DNA of 64,000 nucleotides from Lanius collurio (lineage: Eukaryota; Chordata; Aves; Passeriformes; Laniidae). The stretch covers positions 27,102,906 through 27,166,905 of the forward strand of contig JACBWW010000004.1 in NCBI GenBank assembly GCA_020086605.1. Direction: 5' to 3'. A program made the position numbers and the translations under genes. Below, piece by piece: positions 1 through 11,763 of the stretch; the first letter of the stretch is position 1, and every line of letters begins with the position of its first letter. The notes under the pieces are model-generated. The model saw only the letters and a list, made by a program, of their open reading frames with translations, was not told the DNA's origin and did no database searches.

Positions 1-905
1 GATACTCCTGCCCCCCAGGGTACAGCTGGCCATCTTGGCTGCCAGGGCATTGCTGACCCATATTGCCAATTGATCAGTACCCCCAGGTCGCTTTCCAGAG
101 AGCTGCTCTCCAGCCTCTCATTCCCCAGTCTGTCTGTACATCCTGGCTTGCCCCATCCAGAATTCCTCACATGCTAAACGTGGGTGATTGCCCATCCCTC
201 TAATTTTTCAAAGTGTCTCTGCAGGGCCTCTCTGCCTTTGAGGGAGTTGACAGCACCTCCCAAGTTAGTGCCATTGGGAGACTTAATTGTCCTTCAAGTC
301 TTGCTTCCAGCTGGTCAGGAAGATGTTGAAGATGTTGAAGAGCACAGGTCAGAGGATGGAGCTCTGTGGAGTCTCACTAGTGAGAGGTCACTAGATCAGG
401 CTGCTCACCCATCAAATGATGTGTTTGTCCAGCTGCGTGCTGGATATTTTGTCCGGAAGGATACTGTGAGAGACAGCACCAAAAGCAATAAAACCCTTAC
501 TGAAGTCCAAAAAGCTTTGCTGAAGTCCATCTGCTGGCTTTCCTAGATCAAGTAGGTGAGTTACCCAGTTGTAGAAGGAAACCAGATTTGATAAGCAGGA
601 ATTTCCTCTCATGAAGCTGTGCTGGCTGTGACCGAAGACTGAATTGTCCTCCAGGTGTTTTTCAATAATTTCAAGAACAGTCTTTTACGCGATTAAACCA
701 AGCACTGAAATGAGACTGACAGGCCTGTAGTTTCCAGGGTCCTCCTTCTTTGCCCTTCCTGAAAACTGGGACAATGCTCAAAAATCATTGAGAGAGGCTT
801 TGCAATGATATCAGCCAGCTCCTTGAGGATTCTCAGATCAGGCCCCATAGATTTGTAGGGATCCACCTGGAGCAGAAGATCCCCCACAAGGTCAGGGTCA
901 GCTCT
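1..905 (-). mobile_element. CR1 LINE fragment, reverse transcriptase region (degraded)
   Basis: Read on the minus strand this is the reverse transcriptase part of an avian CR1 LINE. Around 887-693 the frame gives PYKSMGPD and ILKELADIIAKPLSMIFE, which match the start of the CR1 RT domain. Around 612-412 it gives GKPADGLQQSFLDFSKGF and VSHSILPDK, matching RT motif A (xLDFSKAFD) and the segment after it. The part from 412 down to 1 continues into the region after the catalytic site, but the FADD motif expected near 250-290 has been lost to deletion and substitution. The copy is broken into several frames, so it is an old dead insertion. It runs off the window's left edge, so its 3' end is not seen. 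The family assignment rests on recognising the CR1 sequence; subfamily is not assigned. Confidence 0.9.
412..887 (-). pseudogene. CR1 ORF2 reverse transcriptase remnant
   Basis: These are two separate open stretches in different frames on the minus strand (about 887-693 and 612-412) that together cover the N-terminal half of a CR1 reverse transcriptase. The conserved MGPD and LDFSK blocks can be read, but the DNA between them has lost sequence and shifts frame, and the protein could not be functional. It is the coding remnant of the element spanning 1-905. Confidence 0.8.
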
Positions 906-2883
906 CTAAAATGCTCTTAAAAAACTGTAAGAACTAGTGTGTCAATAATGCCTAGAATTTTATGGATTTTTAACATATAAAAGAGAAACCAACTGCACCT
1001 GTCTGAAAGCCTAAAGGAACCCCTTAAGATTTGGAATAGACAAAATAGCCTTAGTCTTGTGTTCTTTTCCATAAAAGATGAAAAGTAGTTTGCAACTCTA
1101 CAGATAAGTCTCCAGTCTTCTGTGATTTAGAATTTTATTCCTTTCAATGTCAATACTAATACTAATACTAATACTACTAATAATAAAATTAATAATAATA
1201 ATAATAATAATATCAGAAAGCACAAGAGGAATTCCAGTACACATCTGTTGTGTTTCAGACTTGAGGTCAGAACAACAAAGACACCAGCACAGCTGTAAAA
1301 GGTCACTTACGTAGCAGGCCCGTGGATTTCTTTCTGGCTGAGTCAATAAACAAACATATTTAATCATGGGTTGAAAGTTGTGAGTGACAAACAGGACAAG
1401 CTGTATAAGGAAAAAAATTCCTACATTACAGGAGGTGGTATAAAAGTACATTCTGAGAATTTTCTTATTCCCCTGTGAAAGAGTCACTAAACTTTCTATC
1501 AGGGAAGGTTGAGTCATCCTGTTCTAAGTGAACTAAAGTTTGTTTTGGAGAAATTTGTGCCTGGTATTGTTTGTCTTTTCATATTTCGTATCATGGTTTT
1601 CCATTTGGATTGGCACTAGAGCTGACAATATGGAGATAGTTAGGGAATAAACTTATAGCACTTGCAATTTGAGCAAAGGAAATAAAAATAATCACTTTCT
1701 TTCTGCCAGGTTTGTGATCTTACTTCTACAACAGGAAAGTTCAAAAGCTGATTAGGTAATATCCAAATGACACAGCCAGAGTACCACTGGAAGGTAAGCC
1801 TTATTAGGTCCATGCTTAAAAGTAAAAATTCAATGAAATAGTATATTTTGTTTGAAGAATTCATCAGATTTAGAATTTATTTACATTTCATAGTTCATGA
1901 AACTAAAAAAACTATACGCAGGATACTAAGTTATTAAGAACAAATAAAGACAGTGGTACCATAGCAATTGAGAAAAAGGTCTAATGCAACCTCCTAGCAG
2001 TTGTGAACTTGAACTTCAGTTTCCAGCTTTGGAAGCTCACATATATTCCGGTAATTGCCATTAAAAACATTTACTGCACACTAACTAATATTGTCTAAGA
2101 CAACCCCTAGAACTGTTTAAATCAGTACTGATAGAAAATCATTGCATGACAAAAATTGGTCTTTTCCTAGAATGTTAACTTGAGTTTGGCCTTAAAAAAT
2201 CTCAGCTACTCTGTGAACAGAACACAGGACATGGATGAAACCCATGGCAGAAAAACAGACAAGTGAAACAAGGAAAAAAGAGGCAGACATGGATTCCCTC
2301 CCATCATTTAGGCATATCCTCATAGTTACTGTAGTATATTATAATATAATGCATTGAGGGATGCAATTCAATTAGGGCCAAATATAATCTCTTGACCCAA
2401 TACTGGTAGGGGGCAAGATTTCACTGTTATTGCCTTGTGCTCTTCTTGCTAGAGGCAGAAAAGATTTCTGGGGTCTTTCTGGTGTCTCTTTTCACTTGGA
2501 CAATATAAATAAAAACAAATTAAAAACCCCAACAAACCAGAAAAATTGTTTTGTACTTAAAAAAACCCAGAATCTATCATAAATTTTAGAATTAAACTAT
2601 GTTGAAAATTCTCTAAGCATTATTGCCACTTTTTTACAGGGCATTTTTTACTTGTAGAGGAAGAATCCCTAGTGTTTTGGTTCCAAATGCTCCAGCCTTA
2701 GAGAATGTTAAAAATTACAAAGAATAGATGTTGGAAATGCTCAAGATCTCCAACCACTAGCACAGCTTTTACAAAGATAATTTCCAATCTAATTTGGTTT
2801 GTTGGTTTTGTTTCTTATTTAATACCTTATAAGAACCTGTATCAAACTTCTCAGCCTTTACCAGAATGGGAAGTTTATAAATT
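906..2883. other. AT-rich unique DNA, no gene seen
   Basis: Apart from the microsatellite at 1151-1212, this stretch shows no recognisable coding region, RNA gene or interspersed repeat. The longest open frame (minus strand, 1517-1098) is open partly because the microsatellite encodes a run of Ile and Ser codons, and it does not resemble a protein I know. Confidence 0.6.
1151..1212. repeat. Compound microsatellite (AATACT)n then (TAA)n
   Basis: Four hexamer units of the AATACT type pass into an interrupted (TAA)n trinucleotide run, with an AAAATT interruption near 1186-1191. The hexamer and trinucleotide phases look like one expanded locus that diverged by point change. It is likely to be length-polymorphic. 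Confidence 0.9.
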
Positions 2884-2995
2884 TAAGTGTTCAAGACCAG
2901 GTTGGATAGGGCTTCGGGCAAGGTGTCCCTGCCATGACAGGATGGGATTGGATGATTTTCAAAGGTCCCTTCCAACTCTAAACCATTCTATGAAG
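2884..2995 (+). mobile_element. CR1 LINE 3' end fragment
   Basis: The plus strand carries the last coding bases and 3' UTR of a CR1. It has AGTGTTCAAGACCAGGTTGG, then GGTGTCCCTGCCATGACAGG, then AAGGTCCCTTCCAACTCTAA and ACCATTCTATGA. Relative to the usual CR1 end, about 20 bases are missing in the middle (the AACCTGGTCTAGTGGA block). The copy is only about 110 bp, which is typical of severe 5' truncation during CR1 insertion. Confidence 0.9.
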
Positions 2996-3327
2996 TCCAG
3001 AGGAGGACAAAAAGAAATATACACCTTTCTGCTTTCACTTGTTGTAAGCAAATACTTTGGGACCAGACACATGGAATTACCACAGTGGAATTCAATATGA
3101 GAGGGAAAGAAACCTCTTTCAGGTAAGGTTTGTTATTCTGTTTCTTTACATCATTGATAGTTGAAGCAAGCCCTTCAAAGATTTAAAAAGGGAAGACTCT
3201 GAAGTATCCACTCCCTGTGGATAAAGCAAGCATGCAGCCAAACAAATGTAATGAATTTTGTTTATCACTAACCCAGACTCTAAAGCTCATGCTACCTAGC
3301 AGCCTACATCTGGAATACAAGATATCA

Positions 3328-3495
3328 TAAGACTTCCCCTCTGGACCCTTCACCATCCTCTTTGCTGCCCTCTTTTGGACTCTAATAACCTAATGTCTTT
3401 CCTATATTTGGCACCTAAAACTGCACACAGGACTCAAGGGGAGGCCAGTGCAGGGCAGAGCAGGATAATCCCCTCCCTTGCCTGGCTGGCTGTTA
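3328..3495 (-). mobile_element. CR1 LINE fragment (post-RT coding part)
   Basis: The plus strand reads as the complement of CR1 coding sequence downstream of the RT catalytic site. CTGCCCTCTTTTGGACTCTA, AAACTGCACACAGGACTCAA and AATCCCCTCCCTTGCCTGGC are recognisable CR1 blocks, so the element lies on the minus strand. Neither its 3' tail nor its 5' part is recognisable, and both ends are approximate. Divergence is high, so this is an old copy. Confidence 0.75.
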
Positions 3496-4903
3496 GTCAG
3501 ATAACACAGTAGGCTGAGGAAGGAAATCCTGTGATGTCACAGATACAGCACATTTTATAACTGAAGTAAATAAAATTAATTCTAAGGCCAAAAAACATTT
3601 AGCAGTTGTACAAAAGTCATAGTATTAACTATTGTTTCATCAGAGTGGTTGGGGGGGTCCAAGCAACACTTTGGCAAAGCCTTTGCCTGGAGGGCTGACT
3701 GCCAAGAGCAGCTGTGCAGTGACAAGTCTGGAATGTCCTCCGAGTAAGGCTGGCTGAAAATCTCTAAGGACTCTGAGAGTGGGAGGTTCTTGAATATCTT
3801 GAGAAATATGAAAGCCCCATTCAATAATTTAAAAAAAAATCATTAGTCATATAAGAAGGAAGCATGAAAATAACCTCATAACAATGTTGCTGTTTATTCA
3901 CCCTAGAAAAACATATTTTGTGTGTGTTCAGTAAACTTCCTCCAAGGTTCACTTTTTCTGATGGGTAGCTTTATGAGGCTAGGGCTCAAATAGTACATCA
4001 AAATTTAGTAGGTTAAGCTGCATTCAGGATTCTGAGATTTCTATAATGAAATATAGCTTCATATTCCTACACACTATAATATAGTATTTCAACTTCCTTA
4101 TTGGCCAGAATTAGAGTTTTCCATATATTTCAGAAGTGTTGCTGTGCTATGAGAACACCTAATTCTGCTCTCTGGGCTCAATACAGGGGGTCACTGATTG
4201 AGTAATGAGGTTAATCACTGTAACATCTGCATCAGCCTACTTCTCAGATATATAAAAACAACTTTTGTACTAATGTCCTGCTTTGCTGTTTTGAAATCTA
4301 GTAAGAGAACATTCCTAAAGTTCTCTTCATACAAAAATTAAAATCTATACCACCAAATCCTTTAGAGGAAAAATGACACAGAATAAAGGAGAATATATTT
4401 ACCTGGATCTTCCATCAACTCTTATTTTTAACTGTATCATTTAAGCAACAAAACATAATTCCCATTAATGAACTAGAACTACTTTAAGATGCAGGAGTGT
4501 TCAAACACAGACCAGATATATCAAGGAACAAAGGCCCCATTTAGAAACTGAAGTTCAGCTAAGTTAGAAACTGCAAGTATTTAGTGCAGAGTGATCTTCC
4601 TTCATAGGTTTCAATGAACTGTTCCAGAAAAAAAATTAAATTGTATGGCATTTCTCCTACTTTTGATAGAGTCATTTTAATAAAATTCTTCTACAAAACT
4701 ATGTCCTACAAGACTCCATGCATCAATTTGAGGCATTTGCAAATGGTATGAGCTGATGTGCAATCTGATGAAAACAGCTTGCTCATAACCAGCCTAAGAA
4801 CAGACCCCTCCATCAGCAGGCAATGGTCACCACCCAAGGCTACCATCTGCAGCTCTTCTCTCCAAAGTTCAGACTGATAGCAACTAAAAAATTGATACGT
4901 GAT
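3496..4903. other. AT-rich unique DNA, no gene seen
   Basis: I see no exon, RNA gene or recognisable repeat here beyond short A and T runs. Open frames are all under about 80 codons and none resembles a known protein. Confidence 0.55.
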
Positions 4904-5130
4904 TTAGGTCAAGATTAAACACTAGGAAAAAATTCTTTACTGTGAGAGTGGTGGCACAGTTTACACAGAGAAGTTCTGGATGTCCTGTCCCTGGAGGTGT
5001 TTAACCTGGAGGTCGGATAGAGCTCTGAGCAGCTTAGTCTAGTGAAAGGCATCCCTGTCCACATCAGAGGGGTTGGAATAGAGTGATCTTTAATGTCCCT
5101 TCCAACCCAAACCATTCTATGATTCTAAGA
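4904..5130 (+). mobile_element. CR1 LINE 3' end with 8-bp terminal repeats
   Basis: The plus strand matches the last about 200 bp of avian CR1. It starts with AAAAAATTCTTTACTGTGAG and continues through GGAGGTGTTTAACCTGGAGG to CCCTTCCAACCCAAACCATT. It ends in CTATGATTCTAAGAATTC, which corresponds to the ATTCTATG-type terminal repeats that CR1 carries instead of a poly(A) tail. The small coding remnant at the start corresponds to the C-terminal 'FFTVRV' part of ORF2. It is 5'-truncated and non-functional. Confidence 0.93.
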
Positions 5131-7343
5131 ATTCTCTTTTAAAACTGCAACACTCTTTGTTTGCAGATTTTTTTTTAGCTCCAATGTATTTCCATATATA
5201 AGGTTACAGAAGTGTGATGTTCATTATTTCATTGAAGGGAATTGAAGCCTTTCTGCTTGCCTCCCACTGACATTTATTCATGTTTGCAATAATACCACAT
5301 CTTGAAACCTTAAATGCAAGAAAATTCCAAGTTACTGCATTAAATATCATCTAATATCTAGTGTCATCTTTGTTTATTCTTTCTAGCTCTACAGGACCTT
5401 TACATCTACTAGGTACTGAAACAGATATTATTCAAGATTTTGATGTCCAATTATGTTGAACACAACCTCATCAGAATTGCCAGGATTTCAGCACTGACAT
5501 CTTCATGCAGGTGCTACAAGTGGGAAGTATGTGGTCATAGTTTCAGCTTTGCAGAGAGAACTAATTGACTTTCACACAGGATTTTGATTATTGCAGAATC
5601 TGAATTTGTTCCACTTGGCAACAAAAGCCAAACGTTTCATAATTATCTGTGAAAGGCAGTGAAGCTTCAGTGTGGGAGTAGGTCAGCCCCTGGGCTTCCC
5701 CAAAGCACTGTTTGTGTGAGTGCTAAGTTTCCTTAAGACAGGTTAGGAAAGGGGTTGCCCTGAAGGCTGCTCCTGATGGACCTGTTCCAGATTTGTGCCC
5801 TTCAGCTGCTGGAGCTTCAGACCCACAGCAGGTCCCCAGCTTCCAGGCTTCTGTGGGAACCAGGGGAAAATGACAGCATCTCCGAAAAAGTTTTCAGTCA
5901 GCCTGAGCCAGCAAATTCCTACCACAAAATGTTTTGTCAGAACTTTTCCAGTCTCTTCCATTTGTAATTAAAGGCTTATGTTTTACTATAAAAGAGATTA
6001 TTGTGCTGTGTGTAGCATGCTCCTGGGTAACAGTGCTGTCATTTGGGTATTAGGGAAGGTGGGATGGCGTTGGTGCTGATTGTCTCCATCCAAGCTTTGA
6101 ACCATAAAATATCTAAGAAATTTCCTCTTGTTTTAGAATTCCTTCCCATAACTTAAATGAGGGACAAAATTGCTTATAATACCTTCCACACTGGCACAGG
6201 ATTCTGAGAAGAAACAATGTCAGAAAAGGTGTCAGCCTGTGGCAGAAACAGCCATAGCCTGGACCAGGCCAGGCAGACAGCACTTGAACCCTGATCATGC
6301 AGAGTAGTCTGTGTAATATATGGCAAGAATTTCTGTCTTGTAGTGATGAAGGAGATCTGTTTCAATATACCAAAAAAGATTAAATACAACTTCTGTGAAA
6401 ATAATTCTCATACCTTTGCAAACTCTTTATTGCCACTTTATTGTTATATAAGAGTGATGCATTACGAAAATTTGAATATGCTTTTCCTCCTAACAACTAG
6501 AAAATTGGCATGGCCCAGTAGGATGCAGACATAAAACATGCAAGCCAGACTTGGCCTTTAGAGCGTTCCTTCCCTGTTCTTTTTAACCTGTGCATTGCAC
6601 AGAGAAAGAACAAGAGTGTAAAGTACATATATATTTGGAATACAGAGCAAAATTCTTTATGGACTGCCTGATGGAATCCTTTTGTTTTCTGTTAGAAAAT
6701 TAAAAATACTAAGATGATACCTTTCAAAATAGGAGATCACATTTTTTATCAAATAAATGTGAAAATCATCTTCTGCTCCTGAAGTCTTTTGTCTGTTTCC
6801 AGGAATATACTATTCATTTTAAGTTTGTGGACTTTTCATTTTTTCTGAATGCAAAGTCACATATTTTGAAAGAAAAAAAAATTAGTTCATAGCCCTTATC
6901 CAACTAATATATATGTAATATACTCTGTAAGACATATATTGGGAGTAAAACAGTCAGTCACAAAACAAGGAACACAAGAAGAAAATACATTAAAAGCACA
7001 ATATATCTCAGTGCAAGATGCTGCCAGAGCTGCTCTCTCAAAATGCACATTGCATTAATTTGTTGTCTGCATCAACAGTTTACATATCATCCCTTGCTGA
7101 GTTCGCCAATGAATGTAAGGTCACAATGGAAACAGATTTTAACTAGTACTATAGATTTCTTAGTGTGACATACTGATCAGAGTTGCAGGAAACTGAGATA
7201 GACTAAGAAAAATAGGGCCTCTTTAGCTTGCAATTGCTACCTTGCTAATTGCTAAATTGCTAACATGTGTAACTTGCTTGAAATGATCAGAACTCAGTGC
7301 TCCCCAGCTGCACTTGACCACATTTATCTCTTTCTAAGTAATA

Positions 7344-7377
7344 GGGAGGGGAGGTGTGGAGGGGGGTGTGGAGAGGG
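7344..7377 (+). repeat. G-rich tract, possible G-quadruplex
   Basis: Four runs of three or more G occur on the plus strand: 7344-7346, 7348-7351, 7361-7366 and 7375-7377, separated by loops of 1, 9 and 8 bases. This satisfies a relaxed quadruplex pattern but not the strict one with loops of at most 7. The flanks are AT-rich, so the tract stands out. Confidence 0.5.
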
Positions 7378-10079
7378 AACAGTAAGCAGTCAGGTTGTAT
7401 CTTCCAAGTAAGGACCTAGATTTGATAGGGCTGAAGCTGTAGTGAACACAAAGTGTTACCAGTTTAGATATCTTCCCTCGAGGTACCCACATAACAGCAG
7501 ACTTATTTTCTTTTGTCAGCATAATACTGTTTAATGTCTCCTATTCTTGCCCAGTGAAGAACACTGTGCCCTATCCACTGCTTTTCACTAAACAGCTAGG
7601 TTCTTTTACTAAAAAATGTGCATCCACTCCTCTGCAGGACTTCAATTTAGCCTGTCAACATGCCAAGGATCTGTGTTCAACATATTAAGAGAAAAAAAGG
7701 TGTAAAATTTTGGGGAAAGGTCTGAACAATTTCCCGGGAGTTCAGACACTCAGCTCCCAAGTAAACCCTTATTAAATACCTGGGATGGATGAAAAATAGT
7801 ATGGCTAACACTAATTCAGCACCTCTTCTATGTCATGTCAAATCTTACAAAGCACTGAGCTCCCTAGAGGTGGTGGAGTTGGTAATGGGGTGAGGTTGGG
7901 CTTTGGTGGAAATATGGTAAATCCACCATTCACCCAAACTGGTAGCTTTACTACTTTGCTACATCTTTCAGAGCCAGGAGTTCTTTTTAATGTGCTCACT
8001 GTGCTGTTTTTCATGAATTTTCCTGTCAGCTGCTTGAGGTGAGCTCTAATTTGAGTGACAGTCACCACAGGACCAGTGGTTATGTCTAAAGCAGGATCAT
8101 TACTGGACTACATTGCACCATAGAAGTTCATGGTAAATACCTACTGAGAAGGTTTTGTGAAAGGCATTTTGCATCCCAGTACAGTCCCGATGAATCTAAA
8201 AGGAAAGTTGCCTTACAGTAACTTACACTGGAGCAACTGCTGCTTTCTGGAAATGAGACTCCAGACCAGCATGCACAATGGAGCTCAGGGATGACAGGAA
8301 TGAGTAAAAGCAGTCCTGCTTATAAGAGAAAAGAAGTTTTACTGTGAGTCACATTACTTAGATGAGATGTTTTCTTCCATTGAAGTTAATAGACCTGCAA
8401 ATATATTGCCTCTGTGCCCTGAGATCATCTGAGCTGAAATGTGATGGCTAGAAACCCTAACTGGAGCTAGCTGAAGAAAATTGATACCCATGAAGTGTGT
8501 GACTTACTATATAGCTTTCTCAGAAGAGGAATGGGGTCAAATAAAAAATGCGGTAGAAAGCGTGCTAAGTGTACTGTCAAAGTGCTGCTGAAATGATGAG
8601 ACACAGCTCCTTTGGCCTGTCCTGTTTCATGTCAGTGACAAGAAAGACGTAGTAAAGATGATGTCAGGCTAACATGAGAGCAAGTTTGTTCACAGGGCTG
8701 TGATACCATACACAGGGAATCCAAATCAGCAGTGAGTCATTCTGTTGAAAGAAAATAATGCTGACAGAATTGGACAAAGGGAAAGTTTCTATACAATTTC
8801 TTAGCAATGTAGAGTGGGAGGAAAAAGCCACCCCACAGGATGAACAATGAAGACTCTAAAATTAATAAGTAATGTTTATGTACTAAAATCTGCCAATTTG
8901 TATTCTAGCTTGGCATATCTCTCCCCTCCAGACCCCCTACACACAGAAGAAGAGCGTTTATCCCGTGATACATAGCTGGGATGGGGGAAAAAATAAAAAC
9001 ATGGAATTAAGACATAAAGTACCATATACTTACACCATCTTGGAGCTGTTCCAAGAAAAAGCTTTTTGCTTTCATGCTCTGAGGCCCAAATAAAACAACA
9101 AAATTCTCCCCATTCTCCAACACATAATTTGAGAACAGTTTTGTGAACTTATACAGCTTTAAAATAACTGCAATGTTGGTAATAAGTAAATCAAGATCTT
9201 GCTACTTAGCATATTACTATTTTTCAGGTTGTCAAGAAAATTATTATTTAGAAGAACATATACTATTGATTCTTGTGAATAATGCCAACCAACAGACAGA
9301 CAGACTTACACAGAAGCACTTACAACCTTCTATTCCAGGATGGCTGCTAACTGTGCAGATCTTGTTATTTATCACACTGTAAAAGACTTTCTTTTACACC
9401 CTTCTTTACCTACCTGAAATTTTTTTTCTTTTCTTATTCTAAAATTAAAATGCTGCTGAGACCATAGCTAGCATTTTCTTCAAGAATACAGAGTCCAGAG
9501 GAGGGAGTGTGCTGTCCATAAGAGATTATGGCTTGTAATGTTTTGTTTTTTTAAAAAAGGAAGAAAAATACTACCCTTCCAATATAATAAATAGCCATAA
9601 TACGGGTGATACACATTTTCCAGAAATGGGATAAACCTGTTGCATACTTACTAGACATTCTTCACACTCTGAGGGATAAATCTCATCCACCTAGAATTTC
9701 TATGTCTCTCTGTCAGATATAAAACATATGATGGAAATAGGAAGATAGTAATGCAGGCAAATGCAAAAAAAACCACATTTGACTGTATATTAGACTATGT
9801 CTTTATAACTTTTGTATTTTATTTTCTGCAGGTCAATTGTTTATAGCTTCTGGATTTTAAAATTAGATAAGAAAAGTCAGAGTGTTTGCCAAAATGCTGG
9901 AAAAAAAGGGTTTTGCTGTGTGTTCCACCTGTTTAGTATATGACTTTTATTCATATTTTTTCCGAATGAGCATAAGCATAGTTACATCACCTACAGGACA
10001 GATTTTATGACAAGATATTACAGCAGTGATGGACAACTCTGACAGGGGATTTCTATTAATGTGATAGGAATCACAGTAT

Positions 10080-10101
10080 TGTGTTCAGTACTTTGAACAC
10101 A
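10080..10101. repeat. Small inverted repeat TGTGTTC / GAACACA
   Basis: Two perfect 7-bp arms, 10080-10086 and 10095-10101, flank an 8-base loop. The spacing does not match a steroid-receptor palindrome. It may be chance. Confidence 0.6.
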
Positions 10102-11340
10102 TTAGTACTTCAAGGGAAAATGCAGCTAGCATTAGATTTTATTATATGAGATGCTAATCTACAAGTAAAAAAAAACTCAACCAAAATAAAGACATCCAAT
10201 TGGAATCCAAGCCTCTAATTACTTACTATTTAAACAAATGTTACTTTTGAAATACTTGTTCAATGTGTAGATCCCAAACCAAAGTGTAAACTTCTGATGT
10301 TTTTCCTTTAAAATAGTAAGTGTTCCTCTCTATCTGGAAAATTAAAATAATTGTAGCCTGGAAAATTTACTGTATTTCAGAGATGAAGAGAGTCCAAATA
10401 TATCAGCAAGGCAAAGTCAACTGTTTCTTCAACCTGGAAATCAAGCACCTGCAGCTTAATACAAAGATGTTCTGATAGGATCTTTTATTTCACTTGGCTT
10501 GTGAGCTGTGATCAATCTAAAAATGCCTGAATAGCAGCTTTGTTTCTATTCTAGCAATCCTTGCATACTTTTGAAAGGTGGCATTTTAAAGGTCATGAAT
10601 GAATAGGCTAACGAAATTTTATAAAAAATTGTGCTTGTTCAAACACCTTCACAGTTTTGAAAGTCTCACTCATGACAGTATTCATGCTCCTCTCTCTTGC
10701 AGGGAAATTTTTTTCTAATTTGTTTTTTATCTTCCTGGGAAAAATTCCTTCTCTCTTCTTCACCAAGCAATGAATGTTGCAAAGAAAGCCAGAGTACTGA
10801 TTTTCTTGCTCTTTTTTTAATCTAGATCCTAACATGAAAAAAGCTTAATGCACTTAGCAAAAAGATGAGGTTGAGCAAAGCCAAGTATCAAATATTGTAA
10901 CATTCATATCCAAATTAAGTCTCACTCCTCATCTTGCTTTTTACATCTGTTGAAATATGGTTTCTATTATGGTTTTGGAAGGCTTCCATTTACTGTAAGT
11001 TTCAGACGGTATTGATGAGGTCACTGTTTACTTTGAATAGCTCTTTGATAGGAAAAAAGAGAGCACAATGGAACATTCAGGAAGCAGGGCATGTAATACA
11101 TTATTAAATTAATCATATGAGAGTTGTATTGAGACATAACCTCTCTTTAGCCCTAGGGCGTAGCCTTAGGGGACAGCTGTCCCACAACTCCATATGACAG
11201 CAGGTTCTCATGTAATTGCAAGGAGTGATGCTGATTATTGATAGATAACAGCCATGTGAATTCTGCCTGCTCAAGCCACTGGGTACAGCTGTATAAACCA
11301 GAGAAGCAGATGGGAGAACAATGGGCTAAGGTGTGCTACC

Positions 11341-11353
11341 CACACACACACAC
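11341..11353. repeat. Short (CA)n microsatellite
   Basis: A run of about six and a half CA units. It is short but uninterrupted. Confidence 0.85.
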
Positions 11354-11707
11354 CTTTCAGTGGATATTTCTGCAGTTAATAATTTGGTAGCAAAAGACAC
11401 AGTCCTCATATTAACTGGGAATGTCTTCCCATGCTTTCCTGGTAGGCTCCTGAAAACAGGCCTGTATTGTAGTCAAAAGCCTTATCTGGGTGTTAGTCAT
11501 GCTTAGACACTCAAGCTGAGGTTTCAGAATCAGTTTGTGGTTACATGCTGACATTGAAGAGGCCACCATGCTGTTTCTAGTGTGAAAACAGTGCTGTTTC
11601 CCTGTGCCCAGCATCATCTTTCACACTCCTCACTGGGAGCCCTCCAGCAGCCAGACTGCTGTGGTGGGTCAGAAGGAAAAACTCAATGATATTTCCAAAA
11701 ACTGACC

Positions 11708-11763
11708 TTTTTTTTTTTTTTTTTTTTTTTAGCTTATCACATGTGTTTTGTTTTTTGTTTATT
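11708..11763 (-). repeat. T23 run with antisense poly(A) signal; candidate retrocopy 3' end
   Basis: A pure run of 23 T (11708-11730) is followed at 11758-11763 by TTTATT, the complement of AATAAA. Read on the minus strand this gives an AATAAATAAA signal, then about 27 bases, then a 23-A tail. That is the layout of a polyadenylated transcript 3' end copied into the genome. CR1 elements do not have poly(A) tails, so another source would be needed. No coding part is recognisable upstream on the minus strand (11764-12120), so only the tail layout supports this. Confidence 0.35.

Noticed and set aside
184..546. 120-codon plus-strand open frame
   Set aside because: It is antisense to the CR1 reverse transcriptase remnant at 1-905.
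1098..1517. 139-codon minus-strand open frame with an ISISIS run
   Set aside because: The run is the translated microsatellite, which is stop-free in this frame. The rest resembles no protein.
5743..5967. Overlapping 63- and 72-codon frames on opposite strands in a GC-richer patch
   Set aside because: Neither frame is recognisable. Openness on both strands fits composition, and no splice signals bound it convincingly.
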